The notes under the pieces are model-generated. The model was not told the origin of the DNA and did no database searches. It worked only from the letters and a program-made list of their open reading frames with translations. Position numbers and translations under genes: made by a program. A stretch of DNA of 64,000 bases from positions 215,366,517 to 215,430,516 of the forward strand of contig JARDYH010000004.1 in assembly GCA_029215795.1 (NCBI GenBank), in the 5' to 3' direction. Origin of the DNA: Anniella stebbinsi. Its lineage: Eukaryota > Chordata > Lepidosauria > Squamata > Anniellidae. Positions 24,625-35,370 of the stretch are shown here, piece after piece (positions within the stretch are counted from its first letter, which is position 1; each line of letters starts with the position of its first letter).

Positions 24625-24850
24625 AAAGCCACTATCAATGGCTACTACTAATGATGGCTGTATGTTACCTCCAGTATTAAAGGCAGTATACTTCGGTATA
24701 ACAGCTGCTGGGGAATATGAGAGGGGTGTGTGCGAGTAGCTGTGCGCGCACTATTGCACTCATGTCCTGTCTATGGACTTCCCACAGGCAGCCAGTTGCC
24801 CACTGTATGAACTAGATAGGCCTGTTTCAGCGTGGCTCTTATGTTCCTTT
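24625..24850 (+). mobile_element. CR1/L3-like LINE 3' end (family 2)
   Basis: 'tatcaatggctactactaatgatggctgtatgttacctccagtattaaaggcagta', 'gctgctggggaatatgagagg', 'cactcatgtcctgt' and 'gaactagataggcctgtttcagcgtggctcttatgttcc' follow the same order as 59720-59935. Confidence 0.6.
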
Positions 24851-25539
24851 CCACTACTGCACGACACTTTCACTCCCCAAACACTAAAATATTCAGTATT
24901 CTTTCCGTGCATACTAGCTGAGTTAGGAGTTCCAATTCTCAGAACAGAAAGACTTCATTTTCCCAGCAATTTAGAATCACTCTACACATTACTTAAAACA
25001 ATTGTTTTTCTTTTTTTTACTCAAAAACAAGTTTAGAAGACCGGAGAGGGGGGCATTAACCCTCTGCCAGCTACTGCACATTTTGACAATTTAAATTATT
25101 TACAGATCTAGATTGTGAACACATGGGTCAAAGGGTTAAAGCCTCCCCCACCTCCAATGCTAGCATCCCAATCCAGATTGGATGGCTTACACTTACTTTT
25201 CATTAAAAGAGGGGGGGGAACAATGTGTAGTTTGACCATTAAGTACAGATTTGGCATTCTTTAGTACAAGTTCAGTGCAACAAACACACAATGAGAAAAT
25301 AACTACCACTACTATTTAACAAGTGCATTGGAGACTATCCTGTTTTTGATGTGCCTGCAGCGTCATCTCCATAAATGATATTCAGAAGAGAGATCAGCTT
25401 TCTTCGGGCAATCTGATGAGCAAACGAGTGCTGAAAAACAAGTCTGGGACAGGGCCATGCTCCCAACATCCCCATACCCACCCCCTCATTCCCTAACCAC
25501 CACTCCCATCATTCTCCTTACCCCATGCGGCTAGGGCTG
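24851..25539. other. Intron 1, no recognisable feature
   Basis: No repeat or gene recognised. Confidence 0.45.
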
Positions 25540-25885
25540 CCTCTACAAGAGGCATTTAAAGCTCTTTCAAGGCGTATTAAAAAATTTACCTCTACAAGAA
25601 CGGAGCGCAAATCAGGCGTAGAGGCGCTTTAAACATCCGATTATGCGCATTATCGAATGCACGTTAAATAGCGAGTTTTATTTTGCTCCGGCCGTTAAAG
25701 CGCACTTTGACTACATGAACAAGCGATTCTCCGCATTAACTACTTGTAAAGCGCATTTGAAACAACCGGTAAGGTCACCCGTTGAGTGCTCAATTACCTC
25801 CTGCATACAAGCATTAACGATAAAGCGCTTCAGCGATTATGCACATAATCGGCTAACCAGGCGTCAAACGGAATCCATCTAGAGG
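25540..25885. repeat. CpG-rich anomalous segment with inverted repeats
   Basis: Sharply different from its surroundings: many CpG dinucleotides and four AAAGCGC or GCGCTTT words (near 25624, 25698, 25748, 25821). An inverted pair is CCGATTATGCGCATTATCG (25637-25655) and GATTATGCACATAATCGG (25835-25852). The ends read CCTCTACAAGAACGG (about 25590) and ...CTAGAGG (about 25886), a possible degenerate TIR. A second CCTCTACAAGA word sits at 25541. It looks like a young DNA-transposon-like insertion. No protein similarity is visible in either strand. Confidence 0.5.
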
Positions 25886-26200
25886 GGGTCTAGGTCAGAA
25901 TGGAAGTTGTATTTACATTCAGTTGAACGCAAGTAAAAAGTTTCAAACAATTGGGGACCTGTTTTATCAAAGTCCCCGATTGTGTGCAGCGTTCAATTGA
26001 ACCTCCAATTCAGACCTCCCAGCTCAACGTGGAAAATGAAGGGATGGAGGCTCCATCCCTGATCCCACTTCTAGCTCTCACATGTTCTTCAGAACACCTG
26101 AAGAGGGTTTCTAAGAAACTCTGGTAGTTCTTAGCTAATAGTGCTTCAAAAGAAGAAGAAAGAAGGTGTCTTGGATATCGTAGTTGCTGAATGAAGTAGG

Positions 26201-26604
26201 CAGGTGTCCCCAAAGTGGTGCCTACTGGGACCTCTGACAGAGCCCATGAAGCTCTCCCCTCCCTGCCACCTTAAAAAGGAATTGTTTTTTTTTAAAAAAA
26301 TCTTTAAGATCTTGGAAAAATTTAGGTCAGTCTTCTTTCTCTCTTTCTAAGGTCTAGCCTTGCACTTTCTCTACCTCTCTACCCCTCTGCCTTTTTACTT
26401 CCCCCTCCCTCCTAGCCTCTAACCTTGCTATTTCTCTCTCCCTCTCACACACCTCTTCAACTCACTTTTCACTGGTCAGGCCCCCACAGCAGTCATTATG
26501 TGACTAGTCCATATCCACTATGGGAGCCATTTTGTGGTGGCACCTACAGCAGTTTCTCAAATTCCCAAATGGGGCCACAGGTCCAAAAAGGTTGGGGACA
26601 TCTG
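26201..26604. mobile_element. Non-autonomous hAT-like element with TIRs
   Basis: Left end CAGGTGTCCCCAAAGTGGTGC, right end (inverse) CAGATGTCCCCAACCTTTTT. CAGnnGTCCCCAACCTT-type ends are typical of hAT-family elements such as SPIN/Charlie. The interior includes 'gccattttgtggtggcacctacagcagttt', also seen near 37870 and 23850. No convincing 8-bp target duplication by eye. Confidence 0.6.
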
Positions 26605-27033
26605 CAATAGGGGACCAGAGGGGCGAGTTGAAACACAACCCAATCTAAAATGTCTACTCATTTTGCAGTCAATTGCAGAAGATTGTTTTAGTTTTGTTTG
26701 CTGTATATTGTAAACGCACAATAGTTAATAAAGTCTTTCTTCCAATCCCACCTTAAAAATATTAAAATCGTTTGCAGAAGAAACCTGTTCAAGTGTTTCT
26801 ACTCTAGTTATCTACAAAATAAAAAAGTATTAATTAAAAAGTAGCTACTCAAAATAAGAGGTGAATTTCACAAATTCCATAAAACATGCTAAATAAAATC
26901 ACCATACTGCTTATGAAGTCTAAACACCAAAACAGTGCCCTGCACACCTCCCTAAAGATTAACAAAATTATTGTGCCATAAGGTACTGTAGATCCAGGGA
27001 CAGTTTTGTCAGATGCTTCCCTTCCCCTCCACT
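26605..27033. other. Intron 1, no recognisable feature
   Basis: AT-rich unique sequence. Confidence 0.45.
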
Positions 27034-27101
27034 TTATTATTATTATTATTATTATTGTTGTTGTTGTTGTTGTTGTTGTATTTTATTTTATTTTATTTTT
27101 T
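27034..27101 (+). repeat. Compound microsatellite (TTA)n(TTG)n(TTTTA)n
   Basis: Successive runs of TTA, TTG and TTTTA units without interruption. Confidence 0.9.
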
Positions 27102-27782
27102 GCCAGCCTGGAGTATTGATGGTTATATGCTGCCTATTCCATTTTCATCTTTTATCCATCTCTCCCTTAGTAGATGACACATGCATTCATTCACGCAATC
27201 CTTTCTTGGTCTGCTTCAGAAGATAAAAGTAGCAACAGAACCAGGAAACACATCTTTTCTGCTCTTCCACGAAAGGTGGGTGTGGCTGGGGGCAGACAGA
27301 ACCTTCTTTCCATTCCCAGCACCAGCTGTTTTCTTGCCAGTCTAGACAGCTCCCAAATAACCCCATGCTCATGGAGTAACAGAGGAAGGAGGAAGATTTG
27401 TACGTGCAAACAAGCACAAGCTTGCATACACAGGCACGCACGCCTCAGAAAGCAAATGTGCATGCATCCGGAGGTCAACAGAATGGTGCTTGTACAATTG
27501 AGCCCCATAAAAATAAAGGAGGCCTGCCATTCCCCTTTTACACAGGAGCAAAGACAGTCACACTGTATGAGCAATAACAGCCCTATCCTCTTATTTCCTG
27601 TGTACTACCTTAACAACTCCAGCAATCCACCACCAAGCTTTTATTTTGCAGATAAGTAGGAGCAGGAAGAGATTAAAAACAGGCTTATATTGCAAAACAC
27701 TTAGTGCAGTAAAATCTAACTTCAAGGGCCTTTTTAAATGACTACTACTGTTCAAGTATGCATCTTTAACATATAAAACACA

Positions 27783-27875
27783 ACAATGAGTCTTGTGGCA
27801 CCTTAGAGACTAACAGAGTTATTACGGCATAGGTTTTTGTGGACTACAGCCCACTTCTTCAGATGCATGAAGTGT
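27783..27875 (+). mobile_element. Interspersed repeat, unnamed family (copy 2)
   Basis: 'gtcttgtggcaccttagagactaacagagttattacggcata...gtggactacagcccacttcttcagatgcatgaagtg', the better copy of the family at 21491. Confidence 0.6.
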
Positions 27876-28009
27876 TATTCTAAGTTGCAAATGTTTATAT
27901 ACACACATACATGCACACACAGCTGGGGGGCACAGATTGTAAACACTGAAGACAGAGGGATTTGAAATGCAGAAAGTACAGACAAGGCTGTGTTTGGACA
28001 ACTCAGATT

Positions 28010-29303
28010 ATAAAGAAGTCGATCTGTAAACACCTTGAAAACGATGCAGTGATTACTAGAAGCCAGCATGGATTTGTCAAGAACAAATCCTGTCAGACTG
28101 ATCTGATCTCATTTTTGATCGGGTCACCTCCCTTGTGGACTGTGGGAAGGCTGTGGATATAGTATACCTTGACTTCAGCAAAGCTTTTGACAAAGTGCCC
28201 CATGACATTCTGATTAACTAGTGAAAGGTGGGCTAGATGGAACAACTATTAGGTGGATCCACAGTTGGCTACAGAATCAGACTCAAAGAGTGCTTATCAA
28301 TGGAACCTTTTCACACTGAGGGGAGGTAACAAGCGGGGTACCAAGGGCTCAGTCCTGGGCCCAGTGCTCTTCAACATTTTTATTAATGATTTGGAAGAGG
28401 AGGTGCAGGAAATGCTTATCAAATTTGCAGATGACACAAAATTGGGTGGGATCGCTGATACCCTGGAAGACAGAAACAAACTCCAAAGTGATCTTGATAG
28501 ACTGGAGCGCCGGGCTGAAAACAACAGAATGCAATTTAATAGGGATAAATGCCAAGTTCTATACCTAGGAAAAAGAAACCAAATGCACAGTTACAAGATG
28601 GGGGATACTTGGCTCAGCAATATGACAAGCGAGAAGGATCTTGGAATTGTTGTACATCACAAGCTGAATATGAGCCGGTGTGATGTGGCTGCAAAAAAAG
28701 CAAATGCTATTTTGGGCTGCATTAATAGAAGTATAGCTTCCAAATTGCGCAAGGTACTGGTTCCCCTCTATTCAGTACTGGTTAGGCCCCATCTTGAGTA
28801 TTGCGTCCAGTTCTGGGCACCACCCTTCAAGAAGGATGCAGACAAGTTGGAGCGTGTTCAGAGGAGGGCAACAAGGATGATCAGGAGTCTGGAAACAAAG
28901 CCCTATGAGGAGAGATTGAAAGAACTGGGCATGTTTAGCCTGGAGAAAAGAAGATTGAGGGGAGACATGATAGCACTCTTAAAATACTTGAAAGGTTGTC
29001 ACACAGAGGAGGGCCAGGATCTCTTCTCGTTCAACCCAGAATGCAGGACACGGAATAATGGGCTCAAGTTACAGGAAACCAGACTCTGGCTGGACAGCAG
29101 GAAAAACTTCCTGACTGTTAGAGCAATACGGCAATGTAACCAATTACCTAGGGAGGCCGTGGGCTCTCCCACATTAGAAGCATTCAAGAAGCAGCTGGAC
29201 AACCATCTGTCAGGTATGCTTTAAGGTAGATTCTTGCACTGAGCAGGGGTTTGGACTCAATGGCCTTATAGGCCCCTTCCTACTCTACTATTCTATGATT
29301 CTC
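28010..29303 (+). mobile_element. CR1 LINE, 5'-truncated RT region
   Basis: ORF2-derived reverse transcriptase of the CR1 clade. Motifs in order: SQHGFVKNKSCQTDLISF (about 28065-28118), LDFSKAFDKVPHDIL (about 28170-28213, motif A), GSVLGPVLFNIFINDL (about 28349-28396), FADDTKLGG (about 28424-28450, the catalytic motif C), then the downstream region LGIVVHHKLNMS and WAPPFKK, and the C-terminal PTLEAFKKQLD. The 3' end has 'ttataggccccttcctactctactattctatgattct'. From about 28320 to the stop the frame is open; further upstream it is broken by frameshifts and a stop after HDILIN. It lacks the endonuclease and ORF1, so it is a dead truncated copy. Confidence 0.9.
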
Positions 29304-29304
29304 T

Positions 29305-29413
29305 GAACAAAGTGAATGGTGGGATAATAATCAACTTGATAGTTGTTTATCTAGGGGGTACTCCCCACGCAACATGATAATAATCAACCGTGGTGTGGAT
29401 TAAAATCAGCATT
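29305..29413 (+). mobile_element. MITE family M1, partial copy
   Basis: 'aatggtgggataataatcaactt...agttgtttatctagggggtactccccacgcaacatgataataatcaaccgtggtgtggatt' matches the left half interior of 30916-31140. Both TIRs are missing; it abuts the CR1 3' end. Confidence 0.7.
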
Positions 29414-30116
29414 TCATTATTTAGTCTTTTCAGGAAACTATTTTTCACCTTTAAGAGGGAAATTACCTTTAAATATCTTTAAAAATAGTAATTATAAGAG
29501 GCAAAAAGGAGAGATTCATTTTCAACTTAAAAGCATAAAAACAGGCCACAGTATCAAGTAAAAGAGGCTCAACTCATACTTATTATCATCAGTAACTTTA
29601 ATATTCTGTTTCAATTACATATTCCTGATCATCACTTCTGACTTAATAATGTTTTTTTTAACTTTTTGTTCTACCCACATGTCTCTCCACCTGTCTATTT
29701 TTTTCTATTCAGGATTCTGACTGTATAAAACGTACACATGTGTCAAACTTTAAATATACAAGAAACTCAGAACACCCAGATAACTTTTCTTTTAGCCTGT
29801 CTTCTTGCTTAGGTTGCTGCTGTGCCTATTTTATATGTAATTGACATGTCTTTTACTGAATTTTAAATATGTCAAATTTAAGTTTTGTTAAGCTGCCTTG
29901 GGAATCAATATGGTTGAAAGGCAGAATATAAGAAATAGTGCTAATACTGTACAGTGCATTATGACTAGCTAACAATAGCATTGGATCCAAAATCAAAAGG
30001 TTCAACCTTTAAAGGTGTTCTCACAAGCTCCATGTCATGCAGGACTAACTAATTTGGATCTTTTCCCTTAGGGATAACTATTTTAGTAAGGTATCAGATA
30101 CAGGAGCACTACATCA
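29414..30116. other. Intron 1, no recognisable feature
   Basis: Contains a LINE-tail-like scrap at 29885-29940 ('aagctgccttgggaatcaatatggttgaaaggcag'). Otherwise nothing. Confidence 0.45.
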
Positions 30117-30491
30117 AGGGTGGGGAACCTCTTTCAGCCCAAAGTCTGAATAGAGAACTCTTGGGGACTGCATTCTAGTGGTAAGTGGGGCAGCAAAGGG
30201 GGTGCTCCCAAAATACAAAAAAATACCAACATATTGTAGTTTAAACCTCTCACTGCCAAGAACTAGGCCTTAGGAGAGGCATTTCAACCTTTTAGAATGG
30301 GTAGAAAACTACACAAAAAAGCCAAGAAACTACCACATTGGCAGTTTGGGGGGGGGGGGGGAGAAGAGTGGAGCCATCTGAGGACTCCCAAAGGGCCAGA
30401 CTGGGACCACAGGAGGGCCAGATTAGGCCCCAAGGGCCAGATTGGGAGCAACAGGAGGGCCAGATTAGGCCCCAAGGCCTGAGGTTCTCCT
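30117..30491 (+). mobile_element. Non-autonomous hAT-like element (copy B) with internal tandem repeat
   Basis: Ends GGGGAACCTCTTTCAGCCC and (inverse) GGAGAACCTCAGGCC form a TIR. The interior matches copy A (1645) and copy C (39759). It carries a poly-G run at 30349-30361 and, at 30393-30478, two units of 41-42 bp built from GGGCCAGAnTnGG words. Confidence 0.6.
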
Positions 30492-30510
30492 ATATGAATG
30501 TAATACTCCG

Positions 30511-30613
30511 TGGCCTAGTTCAGAAGGCACGTTAAACCATGGTGGTTAAGGCTTTTTTTGTTAACAAAAAAGCCTTAAACACCGTGGTTTAACGTGTCTT
30601 CTGAACAGGGCCA
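30511..30613. repeat. Near-perfect 50-bp-arm hairpin MITE
   Basis: TGGCCTAGTTCAGAAGGCAC at the left and GTGTCTTCTGAACAGGGCCA at the right extend inward through GTTAAACCAtGGTG / CACCGTGGTTTAAC to GGCTTTTTT / AAAAAAGCC, with a loop around 30560. The whole element is one inverted repeat. Confidence 0.85.
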
Positions 30614-30915
30614 ATAACATCATTGAGACTTTGGAACGAACTAGGTGGTCAGCAAGCAGGCCCATGTGTGAGAAGCCAGGCCACCCAAAAAGTAGTGTAT
30701 AAGAACTCAAAGCTTAGTGAGCAAAACACCCAGTCTGATCCACACAACCATTTTTTTTAAAAAGTCACCATGAAGTAATTTCTTTCCTCAACATTTACAG
30801 TGTTTTATTTAAAAGGACCTCATGCTTTGTAGCTACCATGTCTGGATTTTTTTTTCTTCAGAATATGGCCACTTATCGTGTGGAGGTTATAAGCATAATG
30901 CCCTGCTAACACTAT

Positions 30916-31140
30916 GGCTGAATTCGGACAACACAATAATCAGTGGTGGGGTAATAATCAACTTTACAGTTGTTCATCTAGGGGGTACTCCCCACACAAC
31001 ATGGTAATAAATAATCAACTGTGGTGTGGATTAGGATCAGCGCTGAGTTGACTATGGCAGCATTCGGACGACACAATAGTCAATACAACTGACGATTGTT
31101 TGCCCCCCACAGTTCCTTATTGTGTCGTCCGAATTCAGCC
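30916..31140 (+). mobile_element. MITE family M1, complete copy with TAT target duplication
   Basis: TIRs GGCTGAATTCGGACAACACA and (inverse) GGCTGAATTCGGACGACACA. Flanks are TAT on both sides (30913-30915, 31141-31143), a 3-bp target duplication. A second TIR-like word, GCAGCATTCGGACGACACAA, lies inside at about 31050, so the element seems to have two right-end units. It has no coding capacity. Confidence 0.85.
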
Positions 31141-31159
31141 TATAACTGTTAGAGCAAGT

Positions 31160-31380
31160 GTACATAAGAACGTAAGAGGCACCATGCCGGATCAGACCAA
31201 GGGTCCATGTACTCCATCACTCTGTTCAGACAGTGGCCATCCAGCTGTCAACCAGGAACCCACAAGCAGGACATGGGTATAACAGCACCCTCCCATCCAT
31301 GTTCCCCAGCAACTGGTGCATATAGGCTTACTGCCTCTGATACTGGAGGTAGCACCCAGGACTAGTAGCCATTGGTAATC
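31160..31380 (-). mobile_element. CR1/L3-like LINE 3' end (family 2)
   Basis: 'acataagaacgtaagaggcaccatgccggatcagaccaagggtccatg', 'ccacaagcaggacatgg', 'ccatgttccccagcaactggtgcatataggc', 'ctgcctctgatactggaggtag': the inverse of the 59700-59930 3' end. Well preserved but short. Confidence 0.75.
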
Positions 31381-32684
31381 TCAACCACAAAAATTATTAC
31401 ACAAATCGCCACAAATTACTGTTTTCCAGGTTCACACACTATGAAAAAAGAAAACAGAAAAAGGTATTGCTGTAACTTCCAAAATTATAGTGTTTTTTTC
31501 CACTTTATTTTTTTCAAATATGGACAATGTACTAGAAGCCTTTCCGCACAGTAAGATAATGTACTTTATCCTTAGCACAGACCTGCACAAAGTGTTACTC
31601 AAATGTAGTACACTAACAAACATTCTGTTCTTTGAAGTTTGCCCGAGATGAAAAAACAGGCAATTATAAAGCACCTAGAAGGTTGTGGCTTGTGAGGTGT
31701 TTAATATCCTCACTCTTTCCTTAACAAGAAAGTAGCAAGGAACAAAATGCTTATGAATGGACTGTATTTGGGTAACTAATTTTGAAGGTCTGTGTAGAAG
31801 ATAAAATGCATTGTATTATAATTGCATTCAACATGGTGAGCACCAAGTTGCACAATTCTGCCTTAGCATACTATTCCCAAGAGTCCCATTCTAGTGTCAA
31901 CATTGCAACATCTCACTCTCACACAAGGAGGGAGTGACAGGGAGAGAATATACCACTGCTACCAGAAGATAGCATAGAGTAACCCCTCCGCCTTTTTTTT
32001 AAAGTTAGGACTGGATGAACCCTCCAGTATTCAAAAATGTTTTCTCCCTAAACTCCTCTTTTGCAACACAGCACGCATGTCCCAATCAATTCAGTAGCCC
32101 ATCTGTCAGCAACTGCTTTCTAGCTTTTTGAAGAGCTATAAATATAGTGTAGATCAACTTTAGTTTCCTGTCCGAAAGGCATCTGGGCTCCCACAGTTGT
32201 TTATACAAAAGCAGTTTCCTGAGTGGGTAGCATTTCAGAAATTACAAAACTACCCTTGCTCAAATACATTCCGAAATTTTATCCCAACCGTTTTGTTCCC
32301 TCATCTCATTTTCTGTTTAGTTCTGCATGTTTCTGGTTTGCACTCAGATTTGGTTCATGCTCTGCAAACATCCCTAGCTGTATACAGAGAAATTCAAAGT
32401 CAGCACCAAAGGGACAAAGAAATATCAGTACTCAAAGGTTTGTATGAAAATGACACTTCAGTAAATATGTTGTTTTTCATGTTGTTTTTCATGTTGATAC
32501 TAATAGACATTAGAGAAGATATGGGTAATCTAATCCTAATCTGCGATCAGGGACCTAATCCAACCCATAGAAATTCCCCATCTGGCCTGTGGAGGCTTGG
32601 GCTCCCCCTGCAGGGCTCATTCACTCCCCAAGCCCCTCCCCTTGGCCTGATAACTACTGGGGGCTAGGGAACCGAGCAGGGAGA
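31381..32684. other. Intron 1, no recognisable feature
   Basis: No repeat or gene recognised. The open frame near 32197-32667 (+) has no recognisable motif or splice frame and is probably chance. Confidence 0.45.
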
Positions 32685-32689
32685 ACTAT

Positions 32690-32890
32690 GAATTGTTAAC
32701 CACAAACAATGCAGAATTCACAACCCAACAACAAATCATGTGTTCTCTTCCTGGATTGTTTGTGGTTATCAAATCATAGTTAAACCATAGTGCAGGGTTC
32801 ACACGTAGTGACAACCCACAATTCAACAACAACTCACAATTCAATGACAAACCATTATTCTGGGTTGTTGTTACATGCGAACCTGGCTGA
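32690..32890. repeat. MITE, GGTTCrCAy-type, with inner palindrome
   Basis: The inner unit 32793-32889 has arms AGGGTTCACACGTAGTGACA and (inverse) AGCCAGGTTCGCATGTAACA. The outer half is rich in 'ccaacaacaaatcatg'. Same word set as 18836. Confidence 0.6.
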
Positions 32891-34410
32891 TGTGTGTCAC
32901 TACTTTTCAATACCTTTTTTTATTTTCTTAAATGTAAGCAATGTAAGCACTGCATGCTATTGTCTTTAAATTTGAACAAGTATTCAAATTAAAAGATTCT
33001 ACAGAATATAACATTTAAATCACGTAACTTGTGCTTAAATTTCCCTCCTCAAATATTTCCAGTCCAGTATTTGTGATGTATTGGGACAAAAATTAACATG
33101 GGGTACTTTTGTGTGTGTTTTAGCTTTGTTGTCTACTAAATAAAAGTAAATAAACTTGTTAAATTACATCACTCTCGAGGGTATCAGATTTTTTTCTGAA
33201 GCGAACTGAATATTATCCAATGCAAATTATTCTATGTGAAATAACTTAATTTGCATTGGGCAATTTGCATAATCTGTCAAAAAAATCTGTATGCAAATTA
33301 ACCTAATTCAAAAAGTTCTGAAAAACCCACATCACTACCAGGACTGATGGGAGTTGCTGTCCAACAACATTTGGAAATCCAAAATTTGCCCACTCCTACT
33401 TTATGAAGTATGTAACATCTCCATTCTACACTCAGAACAACAATTATTATTATACTTATATCCCCCCTCTTCCAATGGTCTTCCATCCAATCGACTGATC
33501 AGGTCCAAACCCTTGCTAGTTTCAGAAATGCTCCAGCGCAAGATGTTCTTATTTTGACCATTTCGCCGAATCTTTCACATTTAAGCAGAGTCTCAAGTAT
33601 CTCTGTCTGTGGCATGACCCAGAAATAAAATGTTAACCACAATCCACAGACAGTTTTAAAGCAAGTATCCATTAAGAAGGATTACTATATAGTATGCATT
33701 TTCTCCCTATTCAAGTGGTTTCTTGGGGGGGTGCGACTTCTTATTAAAATAGGAATTGTTAAATTAAACAGAGGAAGGAAGTAGGTTCAGAAGAATTTTT
33801 TTTTACCACCATCCTGAATACAAACCTGAAATGCCACAGGTTAAAACGACACCTACGCTGTTAGAAGACCTGAAATTAATAATGCCAGATACATACGTTG
33901 TATTGCTTCAGGGCCTGCAGGATAACCACAGAAAGAGAACTCCCAGCAGCAGACTTTCAGCAGAAGAAACATCAGCAACTTCTCAATCGTTGCACAAAGG
34001 CTCTCTTGGCTGAAGATGAGCTTGTAAGCTGGCCAACTTTACAGCCACTCATCTTTGCAATTAACTCCACAGAAGTCATTAGCCCACAAAAAGAACTGTA
34101 GCCCATAAATACCTCCATCAAATATTTGTGTTCTAAAGGATGGGGGGGGACACCATTTCTAGGAAAATAAAGGTTTCATGCCTGGTCTGATTCTTATTCA
34201 CAGGTCAAATGGTTACATGTTAATTTATCCACTCCTCATCTATTTCTGAATAAATCCAGTTCAAACATCACCATCAAATCATGTTATGGTCATGCTCCCT
34301 TCTGTCTTGCCTCTTTGTGCTCCACTTCCTCCCCTCACTTCCTGGTTCGCACGTAATGCTGATTCATGGGTTGTTTGAGTCATATATAGGCAGGTCACAG
34401 GTAAGAGAGA
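32891..34410. other. Intron 1, minor repeats only
   Basis: 33340-33400 has a half copy of the type 1 palindrome ('gactgatgggagttgctgtccaac'). 34336-34375 has a 'tggttcgcacgtaatgctgattcatgggttgtt' MITE end. The rest is not recognised. Confidence 0.45.
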
Positions 34411-34639
34411 GGCTGAATTCGGATGACACATTAAGCAACTGGGGGGAGGGGGGGAACAATCGTCAGTTGTATTGACTATCATGTAGTCCAAATGCTGCCA
34501 TAGTCAACTCAGCGCTGATCCTAATCCACACCACGGTTGATTATTTATTACCATGTTGTGTGGGGAGTACCTCCTAGATGAACAACTGTAAAGCTGATTA
34601 TTACCCCGCCATTGACTATCATGTTGTCTGAATTCAGCC
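34411..34639 (-). mobile_element. MITE family M1, complete copy with AGA target duplication
   Basis: Same family as 30916, inverted. It starts GGCTGAATTCGGATGACACA and ends with the inverse TGTTGTCTGAATTCAGCC. AGA flanks both ends (34408-34410 and 34640-34642). Confidence 0.85.
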
Positions 34640-34964
34640 AGAGAGTGCTGCCTCCTACGCACTCATCCATTCTGCTTTCAGTCAGCTTTAATCAACAACT
34701 CCAGGAACATGGGTTATTGTTGGATTAAACATTGGGTAGTTTAATTGTAAACAACCCACACCAAACAACCAATTTCTTGATTTATGAAATTTCCTTGCAA
34801 ATGAAAAAAGCAAGCACATAAAACAAAAACAAAACTTCAAGTTCAAAACAATTCAAATTATGGTTGCTCACATATATTAGAGAGAGGCATGAATTGTTTC
34901 CAAGAACAGGGGATCTCTAAATCCCATCAGCTACAAAGGAGTTAAACCCTCATCACCCAGTGAA

Positions 34965-35009
34965 AGAGAGAGAGAGAGAGACAGAGAGAGAGAGAGAGAC
35001 AGAGAGAGA
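34965..35009 (+). repeat. (GA)n microsatellite
   Basis: AG repeats interrupted twice by AC. Confidence 0.9.
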
Positions 35010-35189
35010 AGCATCATTGGCATAATTCTTTCTGGTGTGGAAAATGACAAACACAGACATTATGTCAACTAGCTCAGACATGCAAGAGGTAGCAGTTTTC
35101 CCTGAAAAAACAGCCAAGTGGCAGACTGTGCCAGCCCTCTGCTATTATAGAATGCTAAATTTCCCAGGCAATGGAAACTATCTCTAGAT

Positions 35190-35370
35190 TAGCTTTCCCT
35201 CACCAGGGACCTTCCAGACCTGTTAGACTGGAGAATTCTGTTGCACCATGTTCTGCTTGTGGATCCCTGGTTGACAGCTGGTTGGCCACTATGTGAACAG
35301 AGTGCTGGACTAGATGGATCTTTGGTCTGATCCCGCATGGCTCTTCTTATATTCTTATGACTCCAACTTC
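35190..35370 (+). mobile_element. CR1/L3-like LINE 3' end (family 2)
   Basis: 'tgttctgcttgtggatccctggttgacagctggttggccactatgtgaacagagtgctggactagatggatctttggtctgatcccgcatggctcttcttata' in sense, the canonical 3' terminus of this family. Confidence 0.75.

Noticed and set aside
27962..28162. Separate small protein upstream of the CR1
   Set aside because: Its second half is the frameshifted start of the CR1 RT region (SQHGFVKNKSCQTDL).
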